Of a stretch of DNA of 64,000 nucleotides, positions 15,624 to 23,773 are shown piece after piece. The DNA comes from Cupriavidus cauae. GTDB taxonomy: Bacteria; Pseudomonadota; Gammaproteobacteria; Burkholderiales; Burkholderiaceae. Location of the stretch: positions 539,085 to 603,084 of the forward strand of contig NZ_VWRN01000053.1 in NCBI RefSeq assembly GCF_008632125.1, in the 5' to 3' direction. Below the pieces are notes generated by a model. The model was not told the DNA's origin and did not search any database. It worked only from the letters and a program-made list of their open reading frames with translations. How positions within the stretch are numbered: position 1 is the stretch's first letter; the number at the start of each line of letters is the position of its first letter. Made by a program: the position numbers and the translations under genes.

Positions 15624-16358
15624 TCAGTGCTGCAGGATCTTCGACAGGAACTGGCGGGCCCGCTCCGAACGCGCCTCGATATTGCCGAAGAACTCCTCCT
15701 TCGGCGTGTCCTCGACGATGCGGCCCTGGTCCATGAAGATCACGCGGTTCGCCACCTTGCGGGCAAAGCCCATCTCGTGGGTCACGCACATCATCGTCAT
15801 GCCCTCGTGGGCCAGCTGCACCATCACGTCCAGCACTTCATTGACCATCTCGGGGTCCAGCGCCGAGGTCGGCTCGTCGAACAGCATGCAGATCGGATCC
15901 ATCGACAGTGCGCGCGCGATCGCCACGCGCTGCTGCTGGCCGCCCGACAGCTGACCCGGAAACTTGTTGGCCTGGTTCTTCAGGCCCACGCGCTCCAGGT
16001 ACTTCATGCCCTTGGCCATCGCCTCGTCGCGCGAGCGGCCCAGCACCTTGATCTGCGCGATCGTCAGGTTCTCGGTGATCGACAGGTGCGGAAACAGCTC
16101 GAAGTTCTGGAACACCATGCCGACGCGCGAACGCAGCTTCGGCAGATCGGTCTTCGGTCCGCCAACGGGGGTGCCGTCGACGAAGATCTCGCCCTTCTGG
16201 AAGGGCTCGAGCGCATTGACGGTCTTGATCAGCGTGGACTTGCCCGAACCGGACGGGCCGCACACCACCACCACTTCGCCCTTGGCCACGCGGGTGGTGC
16301 AATCGGTCAGCACCTGGAAGGAGCCGTACCACTTGGAAACGTTATTGATTTCGATCAT
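15624..16358 (-). CDS. gltL: glutamate/aspartate ABC importer, ATP-binding protein
   Basis: 244 residues, typical of polar-amino-acid importer ATPases. Walker A GPSGSGKST is near residues 34-42, Q-loop at FQNFELFPH, signature LSGGQQQR, Walker B MLFDEPTSALDP and H-loop THEMGFARKV. It overlaps gltK by four bases (ATGA). It powers uptake through GltJ/GltK at the inner membrane. Last gene of gltIJKL on the minus strand. Confidence 0.95.
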   Translation of the reverse strand: MIEINNVSKWYGSFQVLTDCTTRVAKGEVVVVCGPSGSGKSTLIKTVNALEPFQKGEIFVDGTPVGGPKTDLPKLRSRVGMVFQNFELFPHLSITENLTIAQIKVLGRSRDEAMAKGMKYLERVGLKNQANKFPGQLSGGQQQRVAIARALSMDPICMLFDEPTSALDPEMVNEVLDVMVQLAHEGMTMMCVTHEMGFARKVANRVIFMDQGRIVEDTPKEEFFGNIEARSERARQFLSKILQH

Positions 16359-17038
16359 ACAGCCACCTTTTTCTGGTATCGCTTGACCAGCAACGATGCG
16401 GAAAAACAGATCACGAAATAGACCAGACCCGCGAACAGCAGCATCTCGACGATGCGGCCATCGCGTTCGCCGATGCCATACGCCTGCCCGAAGAAATCGG
16501 CCAGCGCGCTGACGTAGACCAGCGAGGTATCCTGGAACAGGATGATGCCCTGCGTCAGCAGCAGCGGCACCATGTTGCGGAACGCCTGCGGCAGCACCAC
16601 CAGCCGCATGGTCTGCCCATAGGTCATGCCGAGCGCCTGCGCCGCGTACATCTGCCCGCGCGACACGCTCTGGATGCCGGCACGGATGATCTCCGAGTAA
16701 TAGGCCGCCTCGAACAGCGCGAACGCGACCAGCGCGGACGTCATGCGCAGATCGGTCGCGGGCGACAGATTGAAGATGCCCTGCAGCACCTGCGGAATGA
16801 TCAGGAAGAACCAGAGCAGCACCATCACCAGCGGTATCGAGCGGAACACGGTGACGTAGCCCTGCGCAAACCAGTTCAGCGGCTTGACCGAGGACAGGCG
16901 CATCATCGCCAGGATGGTGCCCCAGACGATGCCGACCACCACCGCGGTGGCGGTGATCTTGAGCGACACCATCATGCCCTCGCCGAGCACGTGCAGCGTA
17001 TCGGCGTTGATCGAGGTGAAATCGAATGAATAAGCCAT
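16355..17038 (-). CDS. gltK: glutamate/aspartate ABC importer, permease GltK
   Basis: 227 residues with about five membrane helices and the HisM/GlnP-type permease domain. The EAA coupling loop is visible as EIIRAGIQSVSRGQMYAAQALGM, and RLVVLPQAFRNMVPLL follows. It forms a heterodimer with GltJ in the inner membrane. It starts 10 bp after gltJ and overlaps gltL by four bases. Confidence 0.94.
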   Translation of the reverse strand: MAYSFDFTSINADTLHVLGEGMMVSLKITATAVVVGIVWGTILAMMRLSSVKPLNWFAQGYVTVFRSIPLVMVLLWFFLIIPQVLQGIFNLSPATDLRMTSALVAFALFEAAYYSEIIRAGIQSVSRGQMYAAQALGMTYGQTMRLVVLPQAFRNMVPLLLTQGIILFQDTSLVYVSALADFFGQAYGIGERDGRIVEMLLFAGLVYFVICFSASLLVKRYQKKVAV

Positions 17039-17048
17039 CGCGTTCCCC

Positions 17049-17777
17049 TTACTTGCTGCCGATGAAGCCCGGCACGCGCGTGCGCTTTTCCACCCAGCGC
17101 ATTCCCAGCATGACGACGATATTGATCAGCGCGTACATCAGCGTGACCGCGATGAAGGACTCGTACGGCCGCGCCGTGTAGTCGACCAGCTGGCGCCCCT
17201 GCGCCGCCAGTTCCAGCAGGCCGATCGTCGACGCCACCGCCGAGTTCTTGAAGATGTTCAGGAATTCGGAGGTCAGCGGCGGCACGATGACGCGGAACGA
17301 CATCGGCAGCAGCACGTAGCGATAGGTCTGCGGCAGCGTGAAGCCCATCGCCAGGCCGGCGTTGCGCTGTCCCGGCGGCAGCGAGTTGATGCCCGAGCGC
17401 ACCTGTTCGCAGATCCGCGCGGCGGTAAAGGTGCCGAGGCAGAACATCGCGGCCAGGAATTGCTGGGTGAACGGATTCATCTGCTTGATCGATTCGCCGA
17501 ACGGCAGCAATTCGGGAACGACGAAATACCAGATGAACAGCTGCACCAGCAGCGGAATATTGCGGAAGATTTCGACGTAGGTGGCCGCGATACCCGACAG
17601 GAATTTATTCGGAACCGTGCGCAATACGCCGAGAATCGAGCCGATGATCAGGGCGATTACCCACGAAGTCAGGCCGAGCGCGATGGTGACCTTCAGACCG
17701 GAAATCATCCAGTCGAGATAGGTCTCGTTCATCGCGGCTTCTTCGAGGAAAACACCCCAATGCCAGTTGTAATTCAT
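17049..17777 (-). CDS. gltJ: glutamate/aspartate ABC importer, permease GltJ
   Basis: 242 residues with N-terminal NYNWHWGVFLEEA, frequent in GltJ proteins, then about five transmembrane helices. The coupling loop reads ARICEQVRSGINSLPPGQRN, followed by MGFTLPQTYRYVLLPMSFRV. Partner of GltK. It follows gltI by 76 bp within the operon. Confidence 0.94.
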   Translation of the reverse strand: MNYNWHWGVFLEEAAMNETYLDWMISGLKVTIALGLTSWVIALIIGSILGVLRTVPNKFLSGIAATYVEIFRNIPLLVQLFIWYFVVPELLPFGESIKQMNPFTQQFLAAMFCLGTFTAARICEQVRSGINSLPPGQRNAGLAMGFTLPQTYRYVLLPMSFRVIVPPLTSEFLNIFKNSAVASTIGLLELAAQGRQLVDYTARPYESFIAVTLMYALINIVVMLGMRWVEKRTRVPGFIGSK

Positions 17778-17853
17778 GATGCGTCCTCAAAAAGAAACGG
17801 AAGGACATGCCTTCGCGCACGCCTTCCGTTTCACACGCGTGACTGGAGCCGAA

Positions 17854-18753
17854 TCAGTCGAGCGCCTTGTCGTTCGGGTTCTTGATGAGTGCCTTCATGT
17901 CGTCGGACATCGGGAAGTCCAGGTTCAGGCCCTTCGGCGGCACCGGCTGGGTGAACCACTTGGCGTAGAGGTTGTTGATCTCGCCGCTCTTCATCAGATT
18001 GGCGATCACCGTGTCGGCGACCTTCTTGAACGGGGCATCGTCCTTGCGCAGCATGCAGCCGTACGATTCGCGCGACTGCGGCTTGCCGGTGACGACCCAG
18101 TCGGCCGGGTTGCGGGCCTTGGCGCGCTCGCCGTACAGCAGCGCGTCGTCCATCATGAAGGCGGCGGCGCGGCCCGACTCCAGCGTCAGGAACGACTGGC
18201 CGTGGTCCTTGGTGCTGATGATGTTCATGCCCAGCTTCTGCTGGTCGTTCATCGTGCGCAGCAGGCGCTCGGACGTGGTGCCGGCGGTGGTGACGACGTT
18301 CTTGCCCTTCAGGTCGGCCCAGTCCTTGATCCCGCTGTCCTTCTTGGTCATGAAGCGGGTGCCGATGATGAAGATGGTATTGCTGAAGGCAACCTGCTTC
18401 TGGCGGTCGAGGTTATTGGTGGTCGAGCCGCACTCGATATCGATGGTGCCGTTCTGCAGCAGCGAAATGCGGTTCTGCGAGGTGATCGGAATTTCCTTGA
18501 CCTGCAGGTTCGGCAGCTTCAGCTGGTCCTTGATCGCCTCGACGATCTTGACGTTGATGTCATAGGAATAGCCGACCGTGCGGACGCCGCCGAGGTTATA
18601 GCTGAAGGGAATCGACGATTCCCGCACGCCCAGCGTAATGACACCCGTGTCTTTGATCTTCTTCAGCGTGCCGGTCAATTGCTCGGCCGCTTGTGCGGTA
18701 CCGCACAGCACGCCTGCCGCAATCATCAGCGCAGCCAGTTTGGCAACCTTCAT
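17854..18753 (-). CDS. gltI: glutamate/aspartate ABC importer, periplasmic binding protein
   Basis: 299 residues from ATG 18753, supported by AGGAGA immediately upstream. A Sec signal peptide (LAALMIAAGVLCGTAQA, cleaved near residue 22) precedes a type II solute-binding fold: VITLGVRESSIPFSYN, DIECGSTTNNLDRQK and VVTTAGTTSERLL are characteristic of GltI. It captures L-glutamate and L-aspartate in the periplasm for GltJKL. First gene of the operon, and directly downstream of gdhA and its terminator, which suggests a shared glutamate-metabolism neighbourhood. Confidence 0.95.
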   Translation of the reverse strand: MKVAKLAALMIAAGVLCGTAQAAEQLTGTLKKIKDTGVITLGVRESSIPFSYNLGGVRTVGYSYDINVKIVEAIKDQLKLPNLQVKEIPITSQNRISLLQNGTIDIECGSTTNNLDRQKQVAFSNTIFIIGTRFMTKKDSGIKDWADLKGKNVVTTAGTTSERLLRTMNDQQKLGMNIISTKDHGQSFLTLESGRAAAFMMDDALLYGERAKARNPADWVVTGKPQSRESYGCMLRKDDAPFKKVADTVIANLMKSGEINNLYAKWFTQPVPPKGLNLDFPMSDDMKALIKNPNDKALD

Positions 18754-18901
18754 AACATCTCCTTGACCATGAGAGAAAGGCGGGACTCTAACAAGAAACG
18801 TGCCGCCGACGAAATAGTATTGCGCAAGCCGACGCTGCAATACAACGGGTATTTCCCTAGCCGCCGCTGTCCGGCAATCGGCTGCGCCACGCGGCTGTAA
18901 T

Positions 18902-18935
18902 AAAAAAAGCGGCAGCCGGAATCTCCGGCTGCCGC
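18902..18935 (-). terminator. intrinsic terminator of gdhA
   Basis: A perfect 12-bp stem (GCGGCAGCCGGA at 18909-18920 with its complement at 18924-18935) and 3-nt loop. On the minus strand it is followed by seven T (complement of 18902-18908). It lies 91 bp after the gdhA stop and insulates gltI. Confidence 0.93.
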
Positions 18936-19025
18936 CTCGCTTGTCGTCCGGACCCCGCCTTGGTGCATCGCAGCATGGCGCATGCCCCGGCGCGGGTCCG
19001 ATTGCCCCGATTTCGCGCTGGGCGA

Positions 19026-20330
19026 TCAGGGATACAGGCCGCGCATTTCGCGCGCCTGCAGGATACGGGTACAGGCAATGATGAACGCCGCGGTCCGCAG
19101 CGTGACCTTGTTCTCCTGCGCGACCTGCCAGATGGAGCGGAACGCCTCTTGCATGATCCGTACCAGCCGTTGGTTGATTTCCTCTTCGGTCCAGAAGAAG
19201 CTGGAGAAGTCCTGCACCCATTCGAAGTACGACACCGTGACGCCGCCGGCGTTGGCGATCACGTCCGGCGCCACCAGGATATTGCGCTCGCGCAGGATAT
19301 CGTCGGCCTCGGGCGTGGTCGGGCCGTTGGCGCCCTCGATGACCATGCGGGTCTTGATGTGGGGCGCGTTGGCGGCGGTGATCTGGCCTTCCAGCGCGGC
19401 CGGGATCAGGATCTCGCTCTCGGTCTGCCAGAACTGCTCGGCGCTGATGGTCTCGGCGCGGAAGCCGTCGATGGTGCCGTTGTGCGCGACGTGTTCGATC
19501 AGCGCCGGCACGTCCAGGCCGGCCGGGTCGAACAGCGCGGTCTTGTGGTCCTGCACCGCGATGACCTTGGCGCCGGCCTCGTGGAACAGCTTGGCGGCGA
19601 CGCTGCCGACATTGCCGAAGCCCTGCACGACGATGCGCGCGCCCTTGATTTCCAAGCCCAGGTTGCGCGCGGCCTCGGCGCCCACGACGAACACGCCGCG
19701 ACCGGTCGCCTCGCGGCGGCCCAGCGAGCCGCCCAGCGAGATCGGCTTGCCGGTGACCACGCCGGTCGACGTGCTGCCCTCGTTCATCGAATAGGTGTCC
19801 ATCATCCACGCCATCACCTGTTCGTTGGTGTTGACGTCCGGGGCCGGGATGTCCTTGTTCGGCCCGATGATGATGTTGATCTCGCTGGTATAGCGGCGCG
19901 TCACGCGTTCGAGCTCGGCGCGCGACAGCTTGCGCGGGTCGACGCGGATACCGCCCTTGGCGCCGCCGTACGGCACGTTGACGGCGGCGTTCTTGATCGA
20001 CATCCAGGCCGACAGCGCCATCACCTCGGACAGGGTCACGTCCTGGTGGAAGCGCACGCCGCCCTTGCCCGGGCCGCGCGAGGTGTTGTGCTGGACGCGA
20101 TAGCCCTCGAAGTGGGCGATGGTGCCGTCATCCATCTCGATCGGCACGTCGACCACCAGCGCGCGCTTGGGGCGCTTGAGCGTTTCGACCCAGCGGGCCA
20201 GCGAGCCCAGGTAGGGAGTCACGCGGTCGACCTGTTGCAGGTAGATGCCCCAGGGGCCGAGGTTGTCGGCGTTCAGATAGGAGGGGACGGAATGCGCGGA
20301 AGCGGTGATGATCGGCGAATCGGAAGACAT
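19026..20330 (-). CDS. gdhA: glutamate dehydrogenase
   Basis: 434 residues from ATG 20330; an in-frame extension to 20390 has no family resemblance. It interconverts glutamate and 2-oxoglutarate plus ammonia. The catalytic block PYGGAKGGIRVDPRKLS, the upstream GPGKGGVRFH substrate-binding loop and the dinucleotide motif GFGNVGSVAA identify it. The length and sequence resemble the NAD-dependent or dual-specific GDHs of Gram-positives and betaproteobacteria more than the NADPH-type E. coli enzyme; coenzyme preference cannot be settled by eye. It is upstream of gltIJKL on the same strand but separated by a strong terminator. Confidence 0.95.
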   Translation of the reverse strand: MSSDSPIITASAHSVPSYLNADNLGPWGIYLQQVDRVTPYLGSLARWVETLKRPKRALVVDVPIEMDDGTIAHFEGYRVQHNTSRGPGKGGVRFHQDVTLSEVMALSAWMSIKNAAVNVPYGGAKGGIRVDPRKLSRAELERVTRRYTSEINIIIGPNKDIPAPDVNTNEQVMAWMMDTYSMNEGSTSTGVVTGKPISLGGSLGRREATGRGVFVVGAEAARNLGLEIKGARIVVQGFGNVGSVAAKLFHEAGAKVIAVQDHKTALFDPAGLDVPALIEHVAHNGTIDGFRAETISAEQFWQTESEILIPAALEGQITAANAPHIKTRMVIEGANGPTTPEADDILRERNILVAPDVIANAGGVTVSYFEWVQDFSSFFWTEEEINQRLVRIMQEAFRSIWQVAQENKVTLRTAAFIIACTRILQAREMRGLYP

Positions 20331-20562
20331 CGTGGTTATCCGGAAATGGAATGGCGACAAGCTTAGGGGCGCCGCGCCGCGGAAATCCAATGCCGTTTGT
20401 TCATTCGGTCATGCCGGAAATGCATAACCTTGCGAGAGCGCGATCCACTCCGCCGAAGTGGGGTGCCGGGCGTTGCCGGGCGTTGCCGGGACGCCATGTG
20501 GGCGGCGCGTCCCCGCACTCAGCCCGCCCCTTCTCCGAACTCCGCCCGCCCCGTCCCAGGTC

Positions 20563-21537
20563 TCAGCCCGCCCCGCCCTCGATCGGCGCCGCGCCGGCCG
20601 ACAGGCTGGCCCAGATGCGGTCGACCAGCTCCCGCTTGCGGCGCAGCTGGCTGCCGCGCCGGTCGTTGCCATGCTCGCCGGGCCGCGCCCGGTACAGCCG
20701 GATCTCCATCTCGATCGACAGCGGCGCCGCGCGCGGGCCCTCTGCCCGCACCAGCCGGCCCTGCGCGACCTCCTCCCGCACCGCGCTCTCGGGCAGGAAG
20801 GCCAGGCCATGGCCGGCCAGCGCCATCACCTTGAGGGCCTCGGCCATATCGGTCTCGTAGCATTTGTCGAGCTTGAACGACTCGCTGGTGTCCGACAGCA
20901 GCATCTCGACCATCCGGCCGAGGAAAGCGTTGGGCGTATAGCTGAGGAAGGACACCGGCTTGCGGTCGGTGCCCGGCAGCCGGTACAGCGGCTTGCCGCT
21001 GGCATCGGGCACGCTGAACGGCGACATCCGCTCGACGCCGAGCACCAGCATGTCGTAGTGCGAGGGATCGAGCTGGATCGCCTGGCGCGGATGGTGGTAG
21101 ACCATCACCAGGTCGCAGCCGCCCTCGACCAGCATCAGCACCGCGTCGTGCACGTTCAGCGCGCGCAGCCGGCAGGCCAGCGTGCCGACCTGCCGCTCCA
21201 GCGCCTTCAGCCATTCGGGGAAGAACGTCAGCGATAGCGTGTGCGGCACCGCGAATTCGAGCATCTGCGCGTTGGCCGAGCGCTGGCCGCGCATCAGCGC
21301 ACGGGTCTCGCTGACCTGGGCCAGCATCGCCAGCGCCTGCTCGTAGAACACCTTGCCGGCCGGGGTCAGATTGGTCGGATAGCTGGAGCGGTCGATCAGC
21401 TCGGTGCCGAGCCAGGCCTCGAGCGACTGGATGCGGCGCGAGAAGGCGGGCTGGGTCACGTGCCGCAGCTCGGCCGAGCGCGAGAAGCTGTGCGTCTCCG
21501 CCAGGCTGACGAAGTCTTCAAGCCATTTGATTTCCAT
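20563..21537 (-). CDS. LysR-type regulator, HypT/YjiE-like
   Basis: 324 residues. The N-terminal helix-turn-helix (EIKWLEDFVSLAETHSFSRSA, SQPAFSRRIQSLE-like segment near residues 28-40) is of the subtype seen in the hypochlorite-responsive regulator HypT (YjiE/QseD) of E. coli; the similarity continues in the ligand domain (PHTLSLTFFPEWL, FLSYTPNAFLGRMVE). Whether it senses oxidants here is inference only. It diverges from the cysteine dioxygenase-like gene, with nested dyads in the 167-bp spacer, so control of sulfur amino-acid oxidation is plausible. The C-terminal ~35 residues are basic and low in similarity to the family. Confidence 0.9.
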   Translation of the reverse strand: MEIKWLEDFVSLAETHSFSRSAELRHVTQPAFSRRIQSLEAWLGTELIDRSSYPTNLTPAGKVFYEQALAMLAQVSETRALMRGQRSANAQMLEFAVPHTLSLTFFPEWLKALERQVGTLACRLRALNVHDAVLMLVEGGCDLVMVYHHPRQAIQLDPSHYDMLVLGVERMSPFSVPDASGKPLYRLPGTDRKPVSFLSYTPNAFLGRMVEMLLSDTSESFKLDKCYETDMAEALKVMALAGHGLAFLPESAVREEVAQGRLVRAEGPRAAPLSIEMEIRLYRARPGEHGNDRRGSQLRRKRELVDRIWASLSAGAAPIEGGAG

Positions 21538-21571
21538 GGCGCATTATCTCCCGGCGGCCGCCGGCGCAAAA

Positions 21572-21603
21572 ATATTCTAGAAAATCCGATAGAAGCGGAA
21601 TAT
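21572..21603. promoter_or_regulatory. nested dyads between lysR and cysteine dioxygenase gene
   Basis: An outer inverted repeat ATATTC (21572-21577)/GAATAT (21598-21603) encloses an inner TCCG-N7-CGGA (21585-21599). The latter has the N7 spacing of LysR boxes. The segment is AT-rich compared with its surroundings and lies 35 bp upstream of the lysR start and about 100 bp before the plus-strand gene. Confidence 0.5.
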
Positions 21604-21704
21604 CATTCCCTACTGGATCGCTTCGGCACCACATTTTAGATCGGCTTGCTCGGCCCGGCTGGCTATGATCGGACCCATCCGCTCTCTTGCCCTCCGGAGT
21701 CTCC

Positions 21705-22367
21705 ATGCCAAGCCTGCACGCCGAACCGCAGTCGCGCCTGTCGTCGCCCCAAGCCGCCGGCCCGCAAGCCGGCCTGCCGTCCTCGTGCGGACCGTCCGCG
21801 CTGTCCGCGCTGTCGCCGGCGCTGGCACGGGTGTTCGACGACAGCGCGCGCAGCGTGGCGGCGCAGGTCCAGGCCTGCCTCGGCGACGACGCCGACGCGC
21901 TGCTGGCGCTGTTGCCCGCGGCCGCGCGTGCCGGCAGCCCGGACGGCTATACGCGCCACCTGATCTATGCCGACCCGATGGCGCGCTTCTCGGCGATGCT
22001 GCTGGTCTGGCGCCCGGGCCAGGCGAGTCCCGTGCACGGGCACCGCACCTGGTGCGCCTACCGCGTGCTGCAGGGCTCGCTGTACGAGCGGCACTACCGC
22101 TGGGACGAGGCGGCGCAAGTTGCGCGGCCGAGCGGCGGCGTCGTGCGGGAGCCGGGCGCGGTGTTCAGCGTGCCGGCGGGGCTTGGCCATATCCACTCGC
22201 TCGGCCATGCGGGCCGGGGCATGGACAGGGGCATGGCCCAGGACATGGACCAGCACATGGACCGGCACGACGGCGAGGCCGGCGACATCGCCGTCTCGCT
22301 GCATCTGTACGGCGTGGAGGCCGCGCAGATCGCCACCGGCATCAATCTGCTGGTGGCGACGGGCTAG
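21705..22367 (+). CDS. cysteine dioxygenase family protein
   Basis: 220 residues from ATG 21705, which has GGAG five bases upstream. A cupin-fold thiol dioxygenase that adds O2 to the sulfur of cysteine (or 3-mercaptopropionate) to give a sulfinate. Iron ligands are H111 and H113 (SPVHGHRTWCAYRVL) and H164 (GHIHSL). The first 40 residues are low complexity. Between the third histidine and the next strand lies an unusual insertion of four tetrapeptides (residues 173-188, MDRG MAQD MDQH MDRH) encoded by a 12-nt repeat. Lrp and LysR neighbours suggest amino-acid-responsive control. Cysteine versus mercaptopropionate specificity is not decided here. Confidence 0.88.
   Translation: MPSLHAEPQSRLSSPQAAGPQAGLPSSCGPSALSALSPALARVFDDSARSVAAQVQACLGDDADALLALLPAAARAGSPDGYTRHLIYADPMARFSAMLLVWRPGQASPVHGHRTWCAYRVLQGSLYERHYRWDEAAQVARPSGGVVREPGAVFSVPAGLGHIHSLGHAGRGMDRGMAQDMDQHMDRHDGEAGDIAVSLHLYGVEAAQIATGINLLVATG
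22221..22268 (+). repeat. 12-nt x 4 in-frame repeat within the cysteine dioxygenase gene
   Basis: Four consecutive 12-nt units starting with ATGGACC or ATGGCCC (22221, 22233, 22245, 22257) encode MDRG, MAQD, MDQH and MDRH. Units are imperfect, so the expansion is older than the Gly-Pro-Ser tract. Confidence 0.85.
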
Positions 22368-22380
22368 CGCATCATCAGGC

Positions 22381-22410
22381 GGTGAGGCGCGGTGAGGCGC
22401 GGTGAGGGCG
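22381..22410. repeat. 10-nt tandem repeat (GGTGAGGCGC)
   Basis: Two exact copies and one decayed copy lie in the 130-bp spacer between the cysteine dioxygenase and lrp genes. Nothing else was recognised in the spacer. Confidence 0.75.
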
Positions 22411-22497
22411 CAGCGAGGCGCGAGGGCCGTGGCTGGACGCGGTGGCGCCGCCCGTTCGCGATCCAACGAATCCCGCCATACCGATGGAGCCAGCACG

Positions 22498-22965
22498 ATG
22501 GACCGATTTGACCGATACGACCGCCAGATCCTGGCCGAGCTGCAACAGAACGCCGACCTGCCGGTGGCCGAACTGGCCGAACGGGTCGGCCTGACCTCGA
22601 CGCCCTGCTGGCGCCGCGTGCAGAAGCTGCAGGAGAGCGGCGTGATCCGCAAGCGCGTGGCGCTGCTCGACCCCGCCAAGCTGAACGTCGGCGTCACGGT
22701 GTTCGTGTCGGTCCGCACCAACCAGCACAGCGCGAAGTGGCTCAAGACCTTTCACGGGCTGGTGGCATCGATCCCGGAGGTCACCGAGTTCTACCGGATG
22801 GCCGGCGACACCGACTACCTGCTGCGCGTGGTGGTGCCCGACATCGCCGCCTACGACCGCGTCTACAAGCGGCTGATCCAGGGCGCCGAGCTGGCCGACG
22901 TCAGCTCGAGCTTCGCGATGGAGCAGATCAAGTACACGACGGCGCTGCCGCTGGAGTACGTTTGA
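22498..22965 (+). CDS. Lrp/AsnC family transcriptional regulator
   Basis: 155 residues from ATG 22498, with GGAG nine bases upstream. The N-terminal helix-turn-helix (DRQILAELQQNADLPVAELA, then LTSTPCWRRVQKL) is followed by an RAM/AsnC effector domain (TEFYRMAGDTDYLLRVVVPD, DVSSSFAMEQIKYTTALPL). These proteins form octamers or dimers of dimers and respond to amino acids. Located 130 bp downstream of the cysteine dioxygenase gene on the same strand, it may sense a sulfur amino acid, in line with CyuR/DecR-like regulators. That is inference. Confidence 0.93.
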   Translation: MDRFDRYDRQILAELQQNADLPVAELAERVGLTSTPCWRRVQKLQESGVIRKRVALLDPAKLNVGVTVFVSVRTNQHSAKWLKTFHGLVASIPEVTEFYRMAGDTDYLLRVVVPDIAAYDRVYKRLIQGAELADVSSSFAMEQIKYTTALPLEYV

Positions 22966-22981
22966 GCATCGCCCCGGGGCC

Positions 22982-23773
22982 TCAGCCCCGATGCGCCCAC
23001 CCGGTCATCCGCTTCTCCAGCACGGCAAACAGCTCGTACATCGCCATCGCCATCACCGCGATCACCACCAGGCCGGCGAAGGCCAGCGGCATCTTCATCG
23101 CCGAGCCGGCCGATACCAGCAGATAGCCGATGCCCTCGTTGGCCGCGTTCATCTCCGACACCGTGGTGCCGACGAAGGCGAGCGTGATGGCCACCTTCAG
23201 CGAGGCGAAGAAATACGGCAGCGCGCGCGGCAGGCCGACCTTGAACAGCACGTCGGTGCGCCGGGCGCCCAGCACGCGCAGCACGTCCTCCAGCTCGGGC
23301 TCCAGCGTCGCCAGCCCGGTGGCGATATTGACCATCACCGGAAAGAACGAGATCAGGAACGCCGTCAGAATCGCGGGCCCGGCGCCGAGGCCGAACCACA
23401 CCACCAGGATCGGCACGAAGGCCGCCTTGGGCAGCGCGTTGAACGCGGTCATCAACGGATAGCCGGCCGCATACGCGAGCCGCGACGAGCCCATCAGCAG
23501 GCCCAGCACCACGCCGACCGCGATGGCGATGCCGAAGCCCACCATCGTCGTCCAGAAGGTGCGCCACGCATGGACGGCGATCACGTCCCAGTAGTCGACC
23601 AGCGACACCACGATGGCTGCCGGGCTGGGCAGGATGAAGTCGGACACGTCGAAGATCATGCAGGCGCCCTGCCACAGCAGCAGGCAGGCGGCCAGCAGCA
23701 GCCAGGGGGCGACGCGCTCCACGCGCCGCTGGGTCGAATCGGTCAGCGTGGTCATCTCAGTGCTGGCGGACAT
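22982..23773 (-). CDS. ABC transporter permease (SsuC/TauC/ThiX-type)
   Basis: 263 residues with about six membrane helices. The permease coupling loop reads VLRVLGARRTDVLFKVGLPRALPYF, typical of the nitrate/sulfonate/taurine/pyrimidine importer family, followed by GTTVSEMNAANEGIGYLL. ATG 23773 overlaps the ATPase gene by 17 bp; ATG 23755, one base after the ATPase stop, is equally possible. It works with the ATP-binding and binding proteins encoded immediately upstream on the same strand. Confidence 0.92.
   Translation of the reverse strand: MSASTEMTTLTDSTQRRVERVAPWLLLAACLLLWQGACMIFDVSDFILPSPAAIVVSLVDYWDVIAVHAWRTFWTTMVGFGIAIAVGVVLGLLMGSSRLAYAAGYPLMTAFNALPKAAFVPILVVWFGLGAGPAILTAFLISFFPVMVNIATGLATLEPELEDVLRVLGARRTDVLFKVGLPRALPYFFASLKVAITLAFVGTTVSEMNAANEGIGYLLVSAGSAMKMPLAFAGLVVIAVMAMAMYELFAVLEKRMTGWAHRG

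Noticed and set aside
18840..18895. Possible sigma54 promoter upstream of gltI
   Set aside because: The GG and GC elements are separated by 11 bp, not the required 10, and no enhancer-like site or regulator gene is nearby.
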